This document shows positions 1 through 8,651 of a stretch of DNA of 64,000 bases, piece by piece; the first letter of the stretch is position 1; each line of letters starts with the position of its first letter. The stretch lies in the NCBI RefSeq assembly GCF_001894785.1, contig NZ_BCWW01000001.1, forward strand, positions 558,001-622,000. Direction: 5' to 3'. Source of the DNA: Rhodococcoides fascians NBRC 12155 = LMG 3623 (GTDB lineage: Bacteria > Actinomycetota > Actinomycetes > Mycobacteriales > Mycobacteriaceae). Under the pieces are notes generated by a model, which saw only the letters and a program-made list of their open reading frames with translations, ran no database searches and was not told the DNA's origin. Both the position numbers and the translations under genes were made by a program.

Positions 1-599
1 AGCGTGCCGTCGCCGAACGAGGAGGCCGCCTCGCGGCGGGCACTGGCCAGCGCGGCAGGCAGATCCTCGGCGCGCTCGACCAGACGCATGCCCTTGCCGC
101 CGCCACCCGCGGACGGTTTGACCAGGACCGGGAATCCGACGTCGGGTGCACCGGCGATCAGGTCGTCGTCGGATAGTCCCGGTCGCGAGATGCCGGGTAC
201 AACCGGGACACCGAAGGCGCTGACCGCGGCCTTGGCGGCGATCTTGTCGCCCATCACCTCGATGGCCTTCTCCGGCGGCCCGAGGAAGGCGATTCCGGCT
301 TCGACGCAGGCCGCAGCAAAGTGGGAGTTCTCCGAGAGGAAGCCGTAGCCGGGGTGAATTCCCTGTGCGCCGGTGGCTTTCGCGGCGGCGATCACCTTGT
401 CGATGTCGAGGTAGCTCTCGCGTGCGCTGGCAGGGCCGAGTCGTACCGCGGTATCGGCTTCGCGGACGTGCCGGGCGTCGGCGTCCGGATCGCTGTAGAC
501 GGCGACGGTCCGAATGCCCATGCGGCGCAACGTTCGAGCGACGCGTACCGCGATCTCACCGCGGTTGGCGATCAGAATGGTGTCCAACATCGTGGTCAT
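1..599 (-). CDS. accA1: Acyl-CoA carboxylase alpha chain (biotin carboxylase), partial
   Basis: This is the N-terminal part of a biotin-dependent acyl-CoA carboxylase alpha subunit; the gene runs off the left edge. About 199 codons are present. The protein begins [19 protein letters not shown], the standard start of the biotin carboxylase domain, followed by [10 protein letters not shown] and the ATP-grasp glycine loop [11 protein letters not shown]. The start is the ATG at 597-599, with a second in-frame ATG at 588-590; a purine-rich GAGAGAG sits just upstream of the first. It lies 5 bases after the carboxyltransferase gene, so the two are one operon. By analogy with mycobacterial accD1-accA1 it should carboxylate the biotin that the beta subunit uses on 3-methylcrotonyl-CoA in leucine breakdown. 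The family is certain; the substrate is inferred from the partner. Confidence 0.9.
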   Translation of the reverse strand, partial: MTTMLDTILIANRGEIAVRVARTLRRMGIRTVAVYSDPDADARHVREADTAVRLGPASARESYLDIDKVIAAAKATGAQGIHPGYGFLSENSHFAAACVEAGIAFLGPPEKAIEVMGDKIAAKAAVSAFGVPVVPGISRPGLSDDDLIAGAPDVGFPVLVKPSAGGGGKGMRLVERAEDLPAALASARREAASSFGDGT

Positions 600-604
600 C
601 TCTC

Positions 605-2191
605 TCACATCCGGAAAACGCCGTAGGAGACCGGCTCGAGCGGCGCATTGGCGCATGCCGAGAGTGCCAGTCCGAGAACAGTTCTGGTGTCGGCGGGGTC
701 GATGATGCCGTCATCCCACAGCCGGGCCGTCGAATAGTAGGGGTTGCCCTGACCTTCGTACTGATCTCGAATCGGTGCCTTGAAGGCCTCCTGGTCTTGC
801 TCCGACCACGGATTACCCGACGCATCCAGTTGGTCACCTCGGACGGTGGCAAGGACGGACGCGGCCTGTTCACCGCCCATCACCGAGATTCGCGCGTTCG
901 GCCACATGAACAGGAAGCGCGGGGAATACGCTCTGCCGCACATGGAGTAGTTGCCTGCACCGTACGAGCCGCCGATGACGACGGTGATCTTCGGAACGCG
1001 GGCGCAGGCCACTGCGGTGACCATCTTCGCGCCGTGCTTGGCGATGCCGCCGGCTTCGTAGTCTCGGCCGACCATGAAGCCGGTGATGTTCTGCAAGAAC
1101 ACCAGTGGGATGCTGCGCTTGTCGCAGAGTTCGATGAAATGCGCGCCCTTCATCGCAGATTCGGCGAACAGCACACCGTTGTTGGCGATGATCCCGACGG
1201 GATGGCCGTGGAGGCGGGCGAATCCGGTGACGAGTGTCTTGCCGTATTCGGCTTTGAACTCGTCGAATTCGCCTGCGTCGACCACCCGGGTGATCACCTC
1301 TCGCACGTCGTACGGGGTGCGTGGGTCGGTGGGGACTACGTCGTAGATCTCGCTCTGGTCGACGATCGGGTCGCGGGTGGGAACGACATCCCATGGCCGC
1401 GGCGTGCGGGGCCCGAGGGTGGAGACGATCTTCCGGGCGCGGCGCAATGCGTCGCGGTCGTCGTCTGCCAGATGGTCGGTGACTCCGGAGACCTTCGAGT
1501 GCAGGTCTCCGCCACCGAGTTCCTCGGCGGTGACGACCTCGCCGGTCGCAGCTTTCACCAGGGGCGGGCCGCCGAGGAAGATGGTTCCCTGATTCTTGAC
1601 GATGATGGCCTCGTCGCTCATTGCAGGCACGTATGCCCCGCCCGCGGTGCAGGAGCCCATCACGGCGGCGATCTGCGCAATTCCCTTGGCGCTCATCGTC
1701 GCCTGGTTGAAGAAGATGCGTCCGAAGTGGTCGCGGTCAGGAAATACCTCGTCCTGACGCGGCAGGAATGCGCCACCGGAGTCGACGAGGTAGATGCACG
1801 GCAGTGTGTTCTGCAGGGCGATCTCCTGCGCGCGCAGATGCTTCTTCACCGTCATCGGGTAGTACGTGCCGCCTTTGACGGTGGCGTCGTTGGCAATGAT
1901 GATGCACTCTCGACCGGCCACGCGACCGATGCCTGCGATCACGCCTGCCCCGGGGCACTCGTCGTCGTACAGGCCGTTGGCAGCCAGCGGTGCGATCTCG
2001 AGGAACGGGCTACCCGGATCCAACAGCTCGTCGACCCGGTCGCGGGGGAGCAGCTTGCCGCGGGCGATGTGCCGTTCCCGGGACTTCTCGCTACCGCCGA
2101 GTGCTGCCACGGCGAGCTTCTGGGAGAGCTGCTGCGTGAGTAGCTGATGATCTGCGCGGTTGGCAGCGGTATCGATCGCCATGAGATGCAC
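605..2191 (-). CDS. accD1: Methylcrotonyl-CoA carboxylase-type carboxyltransferase beta chain
   Basis: A 528-residue carboxyltransferase that moves CO2 from carboxybiotin to a branched acyl-CoA, most likely 3-methylcrotonyl-CoA in leucine catabolism. Two crotonase-fold carboxyltransferase halves are visible. The segments [36 protein letters not shown] and [14 protein letters not shown] are typical of the methylcrotonyl rather than the propionyl branch, as are [11 protein letters not shown] and [20 protein letters not shown] in the second half. Its length is normal for the family. It is the first gene of the visible operon, followed by the biotin carboxylase, and is divergent from a TetR regulator, as in the mycobacterial accD1 locus. 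The start could be the ATG at 2191 or the in-frame ATG three codons later. Confidence 0.9.
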   Translation of the reverse strand: MHLMAIDTAANRADHQLLTQQLSQKLAVAALGGSEKSRERHIARGKLLPRDRVDELLDPGSPFLEIAPLAANGLYDDECPGAGVIAGIGRVAGRECIIIANDATVKGGTYYPMTVKKHLRAQEIALQNTLPCIYLVDSGGAFLPRQDEVFPDRDHFGRIFFNQATMSAKGIAQIAAVMGSCTAGGAYVPAMSDEAIIVKNQGTIFLGGPPLVKAATGEVVTAEELGGGDLHSKVSGVTDHLADDDRDALRRARKIVSTLGPRTPRPWDVVPTRDPIVDQSEIYDVVPTDPRTPYDVREVITRVVDAGEFDEFKAEYGKTLVTGFARLHGHPVGIIANNGVLFAESAMKGAHFIELCDKRSIPLVFLQNITGFMVGRDYEAGGIAKHGAKMVTAVACARVPKITVVIGGSYGAGNYSMCGRAYSPRFLFMWPNARISVMGGEQAASVLATVRGDQLDASGNPWSEQDQEAFKAPIRDQYEGQGNPYYSTARLWDDGIIDPADTRTVLGLALSACANAPLEPVSYGVFRM

Positions 2192-2229
2192 GCCTTCAGG
2201 GGTTGGACGTCGGTGTCACACAGGGTTCA

Positions 2230-2271
2230 GTTAATGGTTGATAACTGACATGATAGTAAACTACGATTAAC
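2230..2271. promoter_or_regulatory. Divergent promoter region with inverted repeat (accD1 / TetR)
   Basis: The 101-base gap between the divergent carboxylase and TetR genes is AT-rich for this genome. It is bounded by GTTAAT (2230-2235) and ATTAAC (2266-2271), an exact inverted repeat. Between them lies the looser pair GTTGATAACT and ATAGTAAAC. This is the expected place for both promoters and for the TetR operator. The assignment to the neighbouring regulator is inferred from position only. Confidence 0.45.
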
Positions 2272-2292
2272 CGAGAGTCCAGGTTCGAGGGG

Positions 2293-2901
2293 GTGGCAGT
2301 GCAGGAGATCGAGGTCAAGCCGGCCACTGTGCGTGAGCAACGCAAAGCCGAACGTCGGCAGCAACTGCTCGATGCCGCGGCATCGCTGTTCGCCGAACGC
2401 GGGTTCGCGTCGGTGCGGCTCGAGGATCTGGGTGCAGCCGTCGGCATCAGTGGACCGGCCGTCTATCGCCACTTCCCGAACAAGGAGGCGGTGCTCGTCG
2501 AACTGATGGTCGGAATCTCGGAGTATCTGCTCGACGGCGGTCGCGAGGTGGTCGGCTCGCGGAAGGTCGATGAGGAGACGGTGTCGGCCCTGGTCGACTT
2601 CCACCTCGACTTCGCTTTCGAGACACCGGCTTTCATTCGGATTCAGGATCGCGACCTGCAGAGCCTCCCTGAGGGGGCGCGACGCAAGGTGCGCCGCATG
2701 CAGCGCGAGTACGTGGAACTGTGGGTGGCGACCCTGTGTGCCGTCGACCCGGAACTGAACGAGGCCGATGCGCGCACCACGGCGCACGCGGTGTTCGGAC
2801 TCATCAACTCCACGCCCTACAGCGCGGGCCGCACGCCGTCGCGCAATGCTCGACCGGTGCTTCGAGCAATGGCATTGGCGGCATTGGGGGTATTGCACTG
2901 A
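2293..2901 (+). CDS. TetR/AcrR family regulator of the carboxylase operon
   Basis: A 202-residue one-component repressor. The N-terminal helix-turn-helix spans roughly residues 15-65, with LLDAAASLFAERGF and the recognition helix region ISGPAVYRHFPNKEAVL. The C-terminal ligand domain ends with FGLINSTPYSAG, a phrase common in regulators beside acyl-CoA genes. The GTG start at 2293 follows a purine stretch GAGGGG. It is divergent from the methylcrotonyl-CoA carboxylase genes across a palindromic gap, an arrangement like mycobacterial Rv2506 beside accD1-accA1. It probably represses that operon and responds to a leucine-pathway acyl-CoA. The ligand is inferred, not visible. Confidence 0.85.
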   Translation: MAVQEIEVKPATVREQRKAERRQQLLDAAASLFAERGFASVRLEDLGAAVGISGPAVYRHFPNKEAVLVELMVGISEYLLDGGREVVGSRKVDEETVSALVDFHLDFAFETPAFIRIQDRDLQSLPEGARRKVRRMQREYVELWVATLCAVDPELNEADARTTAHAVFGLINSTPYSAGRTPSRNARPVLRAMALAALGVLH

Positions 2902-2902
2902 T

Positions 2903-2968
2903 CTCAGCGCCCACAATTCGACTACGTAAGCGGGATTCCGCCTGCAGATACGAATAGTGGGCGCTGAG
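2903..2968. repeat. Long imperfect hairpin after the TetR gene
   Basis: CTCAGCGCCCACAATTCG (2903-2920) pairs with CGAATAGTGGGCGCTGAG (2951-2968), matching at 17 of 18 positions around a 30-base interior that holds a smaller GCGG-GATT-CCGC stem (2930-2941). It starts one base after the TetR stop codon and ends 50 bases before the permease gene. It lacks a U-tract, so it may be a Rho-independent-like terminator or a mobile palindromic repeat. Confidence 0.6.
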
Positions 2969-3018
2969 GTCACCTCTGCGCCGCGCACAGGAAGAGCAAA
3001 TCGTCGTTATCGGAGACA

Positions 3019-4149
3019 ATGATCGACATGACGACCCAACTTTCGCCCGTCGAGATCGGCCGACGGCAGAGTCGATTCACTCGTGACGAGGTGCCGCGAC
3101 TGCTGGCGATGGCCGGCTTCATCGCCGCTCTGCATGTGATCGGTTGGGGGCTGTTCACCCACTACGACTCGATTCCCAGCATCCACGGCCTCACCGGAGC
3201 CGACGGCACTCTCGTCTACGCAGGAGCCGGCGTACTGGCGTACACCCTCGGTCTCAGGCATGCGTTCGACGCCGATCACATCGCCGCCATCGACGACACC
3301 ACCCGCTTTCTGCTGCAGAAGGGTAAGCGGCCGTTGGCCGTCGGGCTGTTCTTCTCGCTCGGGCATTCGACGGTCGTGTTCGTCTTCGTCGCTGCGATTG
3401 CGTTCGTCGCGTCGCAGGCGACGGCGTTTCAGGACGCGTTCGCCGGGGTCGGCGGCATCATCGGCACGTTGGTGTCGGGAACCTTCCTGTACCTCATCGC
3501 CGCGCTGAACATCGCGGTCCTCGCCGGCATCGTCGGAGTCTGGCGGCGCGCGAAACGCGGTGACGTCACCGAGGCCGGGCTCGACGAGCTGTTGGCCAAG
3601 CGCGGCTTGATGAATCGACTGTTCCGGGGCCGCTACGACAAGATGATCAACCATTCGTGGCAGATGTACCCGCTCGGCTTGCTGTTCGGACTCGGTTTCG
3701 ACACCGCGACTCAGGTCGGTCTACTCGCGATCGCCGGCACCACCGCTATCGCCGGCGGGCTCCCGCCGATGGCCATCATCGCGCTGCCGGTCCTGTTTGC
3801 GGCGGGCATGACGACGATGGACACGATCGACGGCATCTTCATGTCCAAGGCGTACGGCTGGGCGTTCGTGACACCGGTCCGCAAGATCTACTACAACATG
3901 ACGATGACGGGCCTGTCGGTCTTCGTTGCGTTGGTGATCGGGACGGTCCAGCTGCTGACGCTGCTTGCCGAGCAGTTCGAGCTGACCGGTGGCCTGTGGG
4001 ACGCACTGGCCGTCATCGACCTCAACCTCGCGGGCCAACTCGTCGTCGGCACGTTTTTCGTTGTCTGGATCGGCGCGGTCGTGTATTACAAGGTGGCGCG
4101 CATCGACGAACGCGGTGGCGCACACTCGAACGCAACGGAGACCCAGTGA
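3019..4149 (+). CDS. NiCoT-family nickel/cobalt permease
   Basis: A 376-residue inner-membrane permease for Ni2+ and/or Co2+. It has the family signatures in order: RHAFDADHIAAIDDTTR (the HX4DH metal-recognition motif in an early helix), FSLGHSTVV, LGFDTATQVGLL and GMTTMDTIDG. About eight hydrophobic segments fit the NicT/HoxN fold. The ATG at 3019 was chosen because the sequence from there matches the usual short cytosolic lead. Its TGA overlaps the GTG of the next gene, a secreted lipase, so the two are translationally coupled. Nickel supply for urease or hydrogenase, or cobalt for B12, are the usual roles. No such enzyme is in the window, so the metal cannot be decided here. Confidence 0.92.
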   Translation: MIDMTTQLSPVEIGRRQSRFTRDEVPRLLAMAGFIAALHVIGWGLFTHYDSIPSIHGLTGADGTLVYAGAGVLAYTLGLRHAFDADHIAAIDDTTRFLLQKGKRPLAVGLFFSLGHSTVVFVFVAAIAFVASQATAFQDAFAGVGGIIGTLVSGTFLYLIAALNIAVLAGIVGVWRRAKRGDVTEAGLDELLAKRGLMNRLFRGRYDKMINHSWQMYPLGLLFGLGFDTATQVGLLAIAGTTAIAGGLPPMAIIALPVLFAAGMTTMDTIDGIFMSKAYGWAFVTPVRKIYYNMTMTGLSVFVALVIGTVQLLTLLAEQFELTGGLWDALAVIDLNLAGQLVVGTFFVVWIGAVVYYKVARIDERGGAHSNATETQ

Positions 4150-5303
4150 TTGCTCGTCGTCGGATCGGTGCCCTTGCTGTAGTTACGGCGCTGGCGTCGA
4201 GCATGGCTTCTGGCCTGCTGACCGCCCCTGCCTCCGCAGCGCCGACGATCACCCAGAACATCGGCGATGTCGTCTCCAGTCGCGCTCTACCGCAAGAATT
4301 CTGGATCCCCGGCTCGTCCTCGGCCGAGGTGCTCACCTACGTCACCACCGACACGTTCGGCGAGAAGGCCCTGAGCACCGGCACCGTCTTCCTTCCTCAG
4401 GGCACTGCGCCCGAGGGCGGTTGGCCGGTGATCTCGTGGGCTCACGGCACCTCCGGGCTCGGTGACTCGTGCGCGCCCTCGGTCGCGGGACCGGCGCTGG
4501 CCGAACGAGATCTGCCGTACCTCGGTAACTGGCTCGCGCAGGGCTACGCCGTTGTGGCCAGTGACTATGCCGGCCTCGGCACCGAAGGATTGCAGGCATA
4601 TCTGGACGGGCGGACCACGGCGCACAACGTGGTCGACATGGTGAAGGCAGGCCGCAACTACAGCGATCAACTCTCGCGCAAGTGGGTGACGGTCGGTCAG
4701 TCCCAGGGCGGCGGCGCAGCGATCTACACCGCGCGCTACGCGACCGAATTCGGTGGACCGGATCTGGACTATCGCGGCGCAGTGGGCACCGGGACTCCCG
4801 CGTACATCGAGAAGCTCGTCTCGATCGGTGGACCGGGGATGCCGCCGGTGGCGCTCCCGGCCGGTCTGACCGCGTACGTCGCGTACATCGCTGCTGCTCT
4901 TCGCTATTCGCACCCCGAGCTAGGCCTGGACAATATCCTCACTCCCGCCGGAAAGAAATACGCGGATCTGGCCGAGACGGCCTGTGTCGCGGACCTCGAG
5001 GAGCAGCTCGAGGGCGTCAAGGTCGGTGATTTCTTCACTGCGCCGTTGACCAGCCTGCCGAATTTCACCGCAGTACTCGACGACTACATGGCCATGCCCG
5101 AGGCCGGCTTCGACAAGCCGTTCTTCGTGGGCCACGGACTGCGGGACACCGACGTCCCGTTCCCGACCACCGCCGCCTACGTCGCCAGGCTCACCGCCAA
5201 CGGTCAGCCGGTGACGTTCCGGCCCTACGACGCCGATCACAGCGGAGCGCTCGTCCAATCACAGGCCGACACTATTCCGTTCGTCGCAGGGCTGTTCCGC
5301 TAG
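4146..5303 (+). CDS. Secreted LIP-family lipase/esterase
   Basis: A 385-residue exported alpha/beta hydrolase. A Sec signal peptide is clear: MIARRRIGALAVVTAL, then a hydrophobic core ending PASAAPT, with probable cleavage after Ala about residue 31. The mature part has HGTSG (oxyanion region), the nucleophile elbow GQSQGGG, an acid in GLRDTDVPF and a histidine in DADHSGA. These motifs and the overall shape match the secretory triacylglycerol lipase (LIP) family. The GTG start at 4146 overlaps the permease stop; an open frame continues upstream, but only this start gives a signal peptide. Its stop codon overlaps the stop of the convergent SDR gene within the shared bases CTAG. Confidence 0.85.
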   Translation: MIARRRIGALAVVTALASSMASGLLTAPASAAPTITQNIGDVVSSRALPQEFWIPGSSSAEVLTYVTTDTFGEKALSTGTVFLPQGTAPEGGWPVISWAHGTSGLGDSCAPSVAGPALAERDLPYLGNWLAQGYAVVASDYAGLGTEGLQAYLDGRTTAHNVVDMVKAGRNYSDQLSRKWVTVGQSQGGGAAIYTARYATEFGGPDLDYRGAVGTGTPAYIEKLVSIGGPGMPPVALPAGLTAYVAYIAAALRYSHPELGLDNILTPAGKKYADLAETACVADLEEQLEGVKVGDFFTAPLTSLPNFTAVLDDYMAMPEAGFDKPFFVGHGLRDTDVPFPTTAAYVARLTANGQPVTFRPYDADHSGALVQSQADTIPFVAGLFR

Positions 5304-6115
5304 GTCACCGGTTGCTTGGTGGGCAGTCCGTACGCCCGGGCGGTGAACTTCTCGAGCACGGTGCGCGGCAGCAGTCGCTGCGCCATGAACACCGCGGGAG
5401 CGTTGCTGCCGACGGAATAGAGGGGTCGAGTCTTCTTGTCCTCGACGGCTTTCAGGACCGTCTCGGCCACGGTGTCCGCGGAGATACCCTGTGCCTCTTT
5501 GGCGTCGAGGTGCGAGATCACCGTTGTGAAGTCGCGGAGGTACGGTGAATGCGGTCCGCAGTACTTCGTGCGGCGGGCGGAGAGTCCGGTGGCGATGGAG
5601 CCGGGTTCGACGGTGGTGATGTCCACCCCGTAGGGCGCGAGCTCGAAGCGGGCCGCCGTCGAGAAGCCCTTGATCGCTGCCTTGGTCGCGGCGTACGACG
5701 AGCGATAGGCCAACGGGAAGCTGGCCAGCATCGAGCCGATGTTGACGACCTTGCCCCGACGGCGTTCGCGCATCCCCGGCAGCACGGCTTGCATGAGCTC
5801 GACGGCACCGAACACGTTGAGCTGGAACAGCCGGGTGACCGCCTCGATCGGGAGTTCCTCGACGGGGCCGCACTGGCTTTCGCCCGCATTGTTGATCAGA
5901 ACATCGATCTCCACGCCGGCAAGTCCGTCGACGAACGTCCGGATGGAGTCCGGGTCGGTCAGATCGAGATCTCGGTACTCGACCCCGGGGATGGGGTCGA
6001 CCACGGTGGAACAACTGCGGCTCGTGCCGATGACGCGGTAGCCGCGAGCGAGCAGTAGTTCGGCGACAGCTTGGCCGATACCGGACGTGGCTCCGGTGAC
6101 AAGTGCGGTGTTCAT
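5300..6115 (-). CDS. Short-chain dehydrogenase/reductase (classical SDR)
   Basis: A 271-residue NAD(P)-dependent oxidoreductase. It shows the cofactor loop TGATSGIGQA at the N-terminus, NNAGE, a catalytic serine region NIGSMLASFP and the YAATKAA active-site Tyr-Lys pair. It is the last gene of a minus-strand operon; its ATG overlaps the flavin monooxygenase stop as ATGA (6112-6115). A role in reducing or oxidising an alcohol or ketone made by the ring-hydroxylation and cleavage enzymes upstream is inferred from this coupling. The substrate cannot be read from sequence. Confidence 0.85.
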   Translation of the reverse strand: MNTALVTGATSGIGQAVAELLLARGYRVIGTSRSCSTVVDPIPGVEYRDLDLTDPDSIRTFVDGLAGVEIDVLINNAGESQCGPVEELPIEAVTRLFQLNVFGAVELMQAVLPGMRERRRGKVVNIGSMLASFPLAYRSSYAATKAAIKGFSTAARFELAPYGVDITTVEPGSIATGLSARRTKYCGPHSPYLRDFTTVISHLDAKEAQGISADTVAETVLKAVEDKKTRPLYSVGSNAPAVFMAQRLLPRTVLEKFTARAYGLPTKQPVT

Positions 6116-7719
6116 CTACGCCTCTTCGTTGCGGTGTTTCTGGTTCTCGGGGTGGCGACTGCCGCCGTGGGAGTGGTTCGATCGATTCGTCGCAACCTGG
6201 TGCTCGGAACTCGGGTGTGCAAGGCCGGCACCGACTTACCCGCCGCCATGACGGTTCGGTCCGGTCGTACGACAGCCGCTACCGCGTGACCGCGCCGTAA
6301 CCACAGTCCGAGCTCGGAGGAGGCCGCGACCTCGACGACGACAGCGCCACGACGATCGACCTCGCGTCGCTGTTCGACGGTCAACGGGGTCGTCGAGACG
6401 AAGAGAAACTGTCCCGGCGCGATGCTGTCCAGTCGGGTGCCGTTGTCCAGGGAGCTGTTGGGGCACAGCGCGCCTACCACCGAACGGATCTGCGCGGCCG
6501 GACGCCGGACGAAATCGGAACGGGTGAGCGGAGGAGTGGCGCTGTCGGACACCTTCGCTCCGATGAGGGGCAGGTGGCCGAGAGCCGGTGCGAGCGTGGT
6601 GCGCAGAATTCCGGTCAGCTGACTGCCGCCGGTCATCGCCCAGCCCATGGCGACGGCCATCCGAATCATGGTTGTGGCATGGGCCTTTCGCTCGATTTCG
6701 TAACTGTCGAGTGCCGAATCGGAGACGTGCCCATCCAGGGCCCCGACGATCTTCCAGACCAGGTTGCGCGCATCGCGCAGACCCGCGCCCATTCCCTGTC
6801 CGATGAACGGTGGAGTCAAGTGCGCCGCGTCGCCGAGGACGAACACGCGTCGATCCCGCCAGCTATCGGCGACCTGCGCCCGAAATGTGTACTCGGCGCT
6901 CCGAATCAGCTCCATCGAGGGGTCGTCGACGTGCCGCAGCCACGGCGCTATGAGCGGCCGGACGGCGGCGAGATCCTCGAACTCGTCGAGGGTTTCGCCG
7001 TCGAGCATCCGAAATTCCCAGCGGTAGCGGGTGGAACCGATCCGCATGTACGTGGCGGACCGTTCGGAGTCGCACACCTGGTGAACGCCGTCCCATTGAC
7101 CGAGTTCGGCATCGGTGGCGATATCGATCACCAACCACCGTTGCGCGAACCCGAGGTCCTCCATCTTCGACCCGATGGACCGGCGCACGATGCTGTTGGC
7201 ACCGTCGCAGCCCAGTACGTAATCCGCGGTCACCCAGTGTGGGGTTCCGTCCTCGGTGGATGTGTACGACACTCGGGCGGCATCTTTCAGGTTCTGCACG
7301 TCGGTGATCTCGCACCCGCCGCGCATCTCGATCGTGTCGTATCGGGCGACGTGCGTGCGCATGAGGCGCTCGAGGTCCGGTTGATCGAACATGTTCGCCT
7401 GGGGGTAGCCGTGCGGTCTGTCGTCGGGATCGCGCTCGAACTCGGCCAGGGTGCGCAGATTTTTGGTGCACAGTCGCAGCCCGCGGCCGGGACGTGAGAT
7501 GCCGGCGAAATCCTCCGCGACACCGATGTCGTGCAGAATTCGGTACACCTCGTCGTCGAGATGTACTGCGCGCGGCTGCGGATAGACGTCGGCCCAGCGA
7601 TCGAGCACCAGGCAGGGGATGCCGTACTGCGCCAACAGCAGAGTGGCCGTCATGCCCGTCGGGCCGGATCCGACGATGACCACCGGGTGGTGGGTGCCGT
7701 CGGATCCGCGTTCGGTCAT
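6112..7719 (-). CDS. FAD-dependent aromatic hydroxylase (MhpA-like)
   Basis: A 535-residue class A flavoprotein monooxygenase. The N-terminus carries the dinucleotide motif VVIVGSGPTGMTATLLL, followed by the DG motif in GCDGANSIVRRSIG and the FAD-ribityl GD motif GDAAHLTPPFIGQGMGAG, phrased as in 3-(3-hydroxyphenyl)propionate and resorcinol hydroxylases. The C-terminal 150 residues form the extra thioredoxin-like domain of this subgroup and end in a basic tail. The ATG at 7719 overlaps the FAH-family hydrolase stop (ATGA); the frame stays open upstream, but nothing there resembles the family. With the extradiol dioxygenase and hydrolase next door it probably inserts a second hydroxyl on a phenolic ring before meta cleavage. 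Confidence 0.88.
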   Translation of the reverse strand: MTERGSDGTHHPVVIVGSGPTGMTATLLLAQYGIPCLVLDRWADVYPQPRAVHLDDEVYRILHDIGVAEDFAGISRPGRGLRLCTKNLRTLAEFERDPDDRPHGYPQANMFDQPDLERLMRTHVARYDTIEMRGGCEITDVQNLKDAARVSYTSTEDGTPHWVTADYVLGCDGANSIVRRSIGSKMEDLGFAQRWLVIDIATDAELGQWDGVHQVCDSERSATYMRIGSTRYRWEFRMLDGETLDEFEDLAAVRPLIAPWLRHVDDPSMELIRSAEYTFRAQVADSWRDRRVFVLGDAAHLTPPFIGQGMGAGLRDARNLVWKIVGALDGHVSDSALDSYEIERKAHATTMIRMAVAMGWAMTGGSQLTGILRTTLAPALGHLPLIGAKVSDSATPPLTRSDFVRRPAAQIRSVVGALCPNSSLDNGTRLDSIAPGQFLFVSTTPLTVEQRREVDRRGAVVVEVAASSELGLWLRRGHAVAAVVRPDRTVMAAGKSVPALHTRVPSTRLRRIDRTTPTAAVATPRTRNTATKRRR

Positions 7720-8651
7720 CGGTACGAGACCCGGGTGCGCTGCACTCCCAGGTCGAGGGATCCGTCGGGGGTGGAGCACGTCAGTTCGAGAACGTCGCCG
7801 TCCTGCAGGAAGTCGGGATTCTTGGCCTGCTTCTTGAAGAACACCTTCCACTTGAGCGCCGGCGGGATCAGAGATCCGATCATCTCGATCGGCTTGGCCG
7901 GAGCCTTCAGCGCAGTACCACCGGGAGTGCCGGTGAGCAGCAGATCGCCCGCGTCGAGCCGCTGGAAATTGCTCAGCGCCTTCAGCGATTCGACGGGACG
8001 GTAGATCATGTCGGCCACGGTACTGTCCTGTCGCACAGTCCCGTTGACGCGCAGTGTCAGAGTCAGCTCGCCGAACCGGTCGAATTCTCCGGCCTCGAGA
8101 AGGAGCAGTCGTGGGCCGACCGGCGTGAACGTGGGGTACGACTTGCCCTCGTAGAACTGGGTTTTCGGTAGTTGGACGTCTCGCGCAGACACGTCGTTGG
8201 TGATGACGAGTCCGGCGACGTACTCGGCCACGTTGGTGGCGTCGACCTTGGTGCCGACGGTCAGCGTCTTGCCGAACACGAGGCCGATCTCGATTTCGTA
8301 GTCGAGGAGTTTCACGTGCGTCGGCTTGACGATGTCGTCGGTGGGGCCGCTGATCGAACCGGACGTCTTCCGAAAGAACGTCAGTGGCACCGTGTCGGGG
8401 TTCATTCCCGAGTCCTTGACGTGCGAGACGAAATTGGTCATGTTCGCCACTACCCGGCACGGTGCGGTGACCGGGGAGAGGAGCGAAAGCGTCTCCACTG
8501 CAACCACATCGGTGCCGGTACGCGCTGCGTCCACAGCGGCGCGATCGGCGAGAAGCTCGGCGGTCGTGGTTGCCGACGTGTCGATGCGCGACGCCCCGGC
8601 CGGGGTCTCGACCCACCAGGCGTCGGCGGTGCGTAGTACAGCGATGCTCAT
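7716..8651 (-). CDS. Fumarylacetoacetate hydrolase family protein
   Basis: A 311-residue member of the FAH superfamily, which cleaves C-C bonds of ring-fission products or decarboxylates and hydrates them. Metal ligands are visible as the Glu pair in LLDYEIEIGLVFGK and the Asp in TNDVSARDVQ; the GTPGGTALK loop and the C-terminal DGDVLELTC strand are typical. The ATG at 8651 overlaps the dioxygenase stop as ATGA, and its own stop overlaps the monooxygenase start, so the genes are tightly coupled. In a meta pathway it would act after extradiol cleavage, as a hydrolase, hydratase or decarboxylase. Which of these is not decidable. Confidence 0.87.
   Translation of the reverse strand: MSIAVLRTADAWWVETPAGASRIDTSATTTAELLADRAAVDAARTGTDVVAVETLSLLSPVTAPCRVVANMTNFVSHVKDSGMNPDTVPLTFFRKTSGSISGPTDDIVKPTHVKLLDYEIEIGLVFGKTLTVGTKVDATNVAEYVAGLVITNDVSARDVQLPKTQFYEGKSYPTFTPVGPRLLLLEAGEFDRFGELTLTLRVNGTVRQDSTVADMIYRPVESLKALSNFQRLDAGDLLLTGTPGGTALKAPAKPIEMIGSLIPPALKWKVFFKKQAKNPDFLQDGDVLELTCSTPDGSLDLGVQRTRVSYR

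Noticed and set aside
365..2143. Long plus-strand open frame across the carboxylase genes
   Set aside because: It is antisense to accA1/accD1, arginine-rich and without recognisable domains; a high-GC shadow frame.
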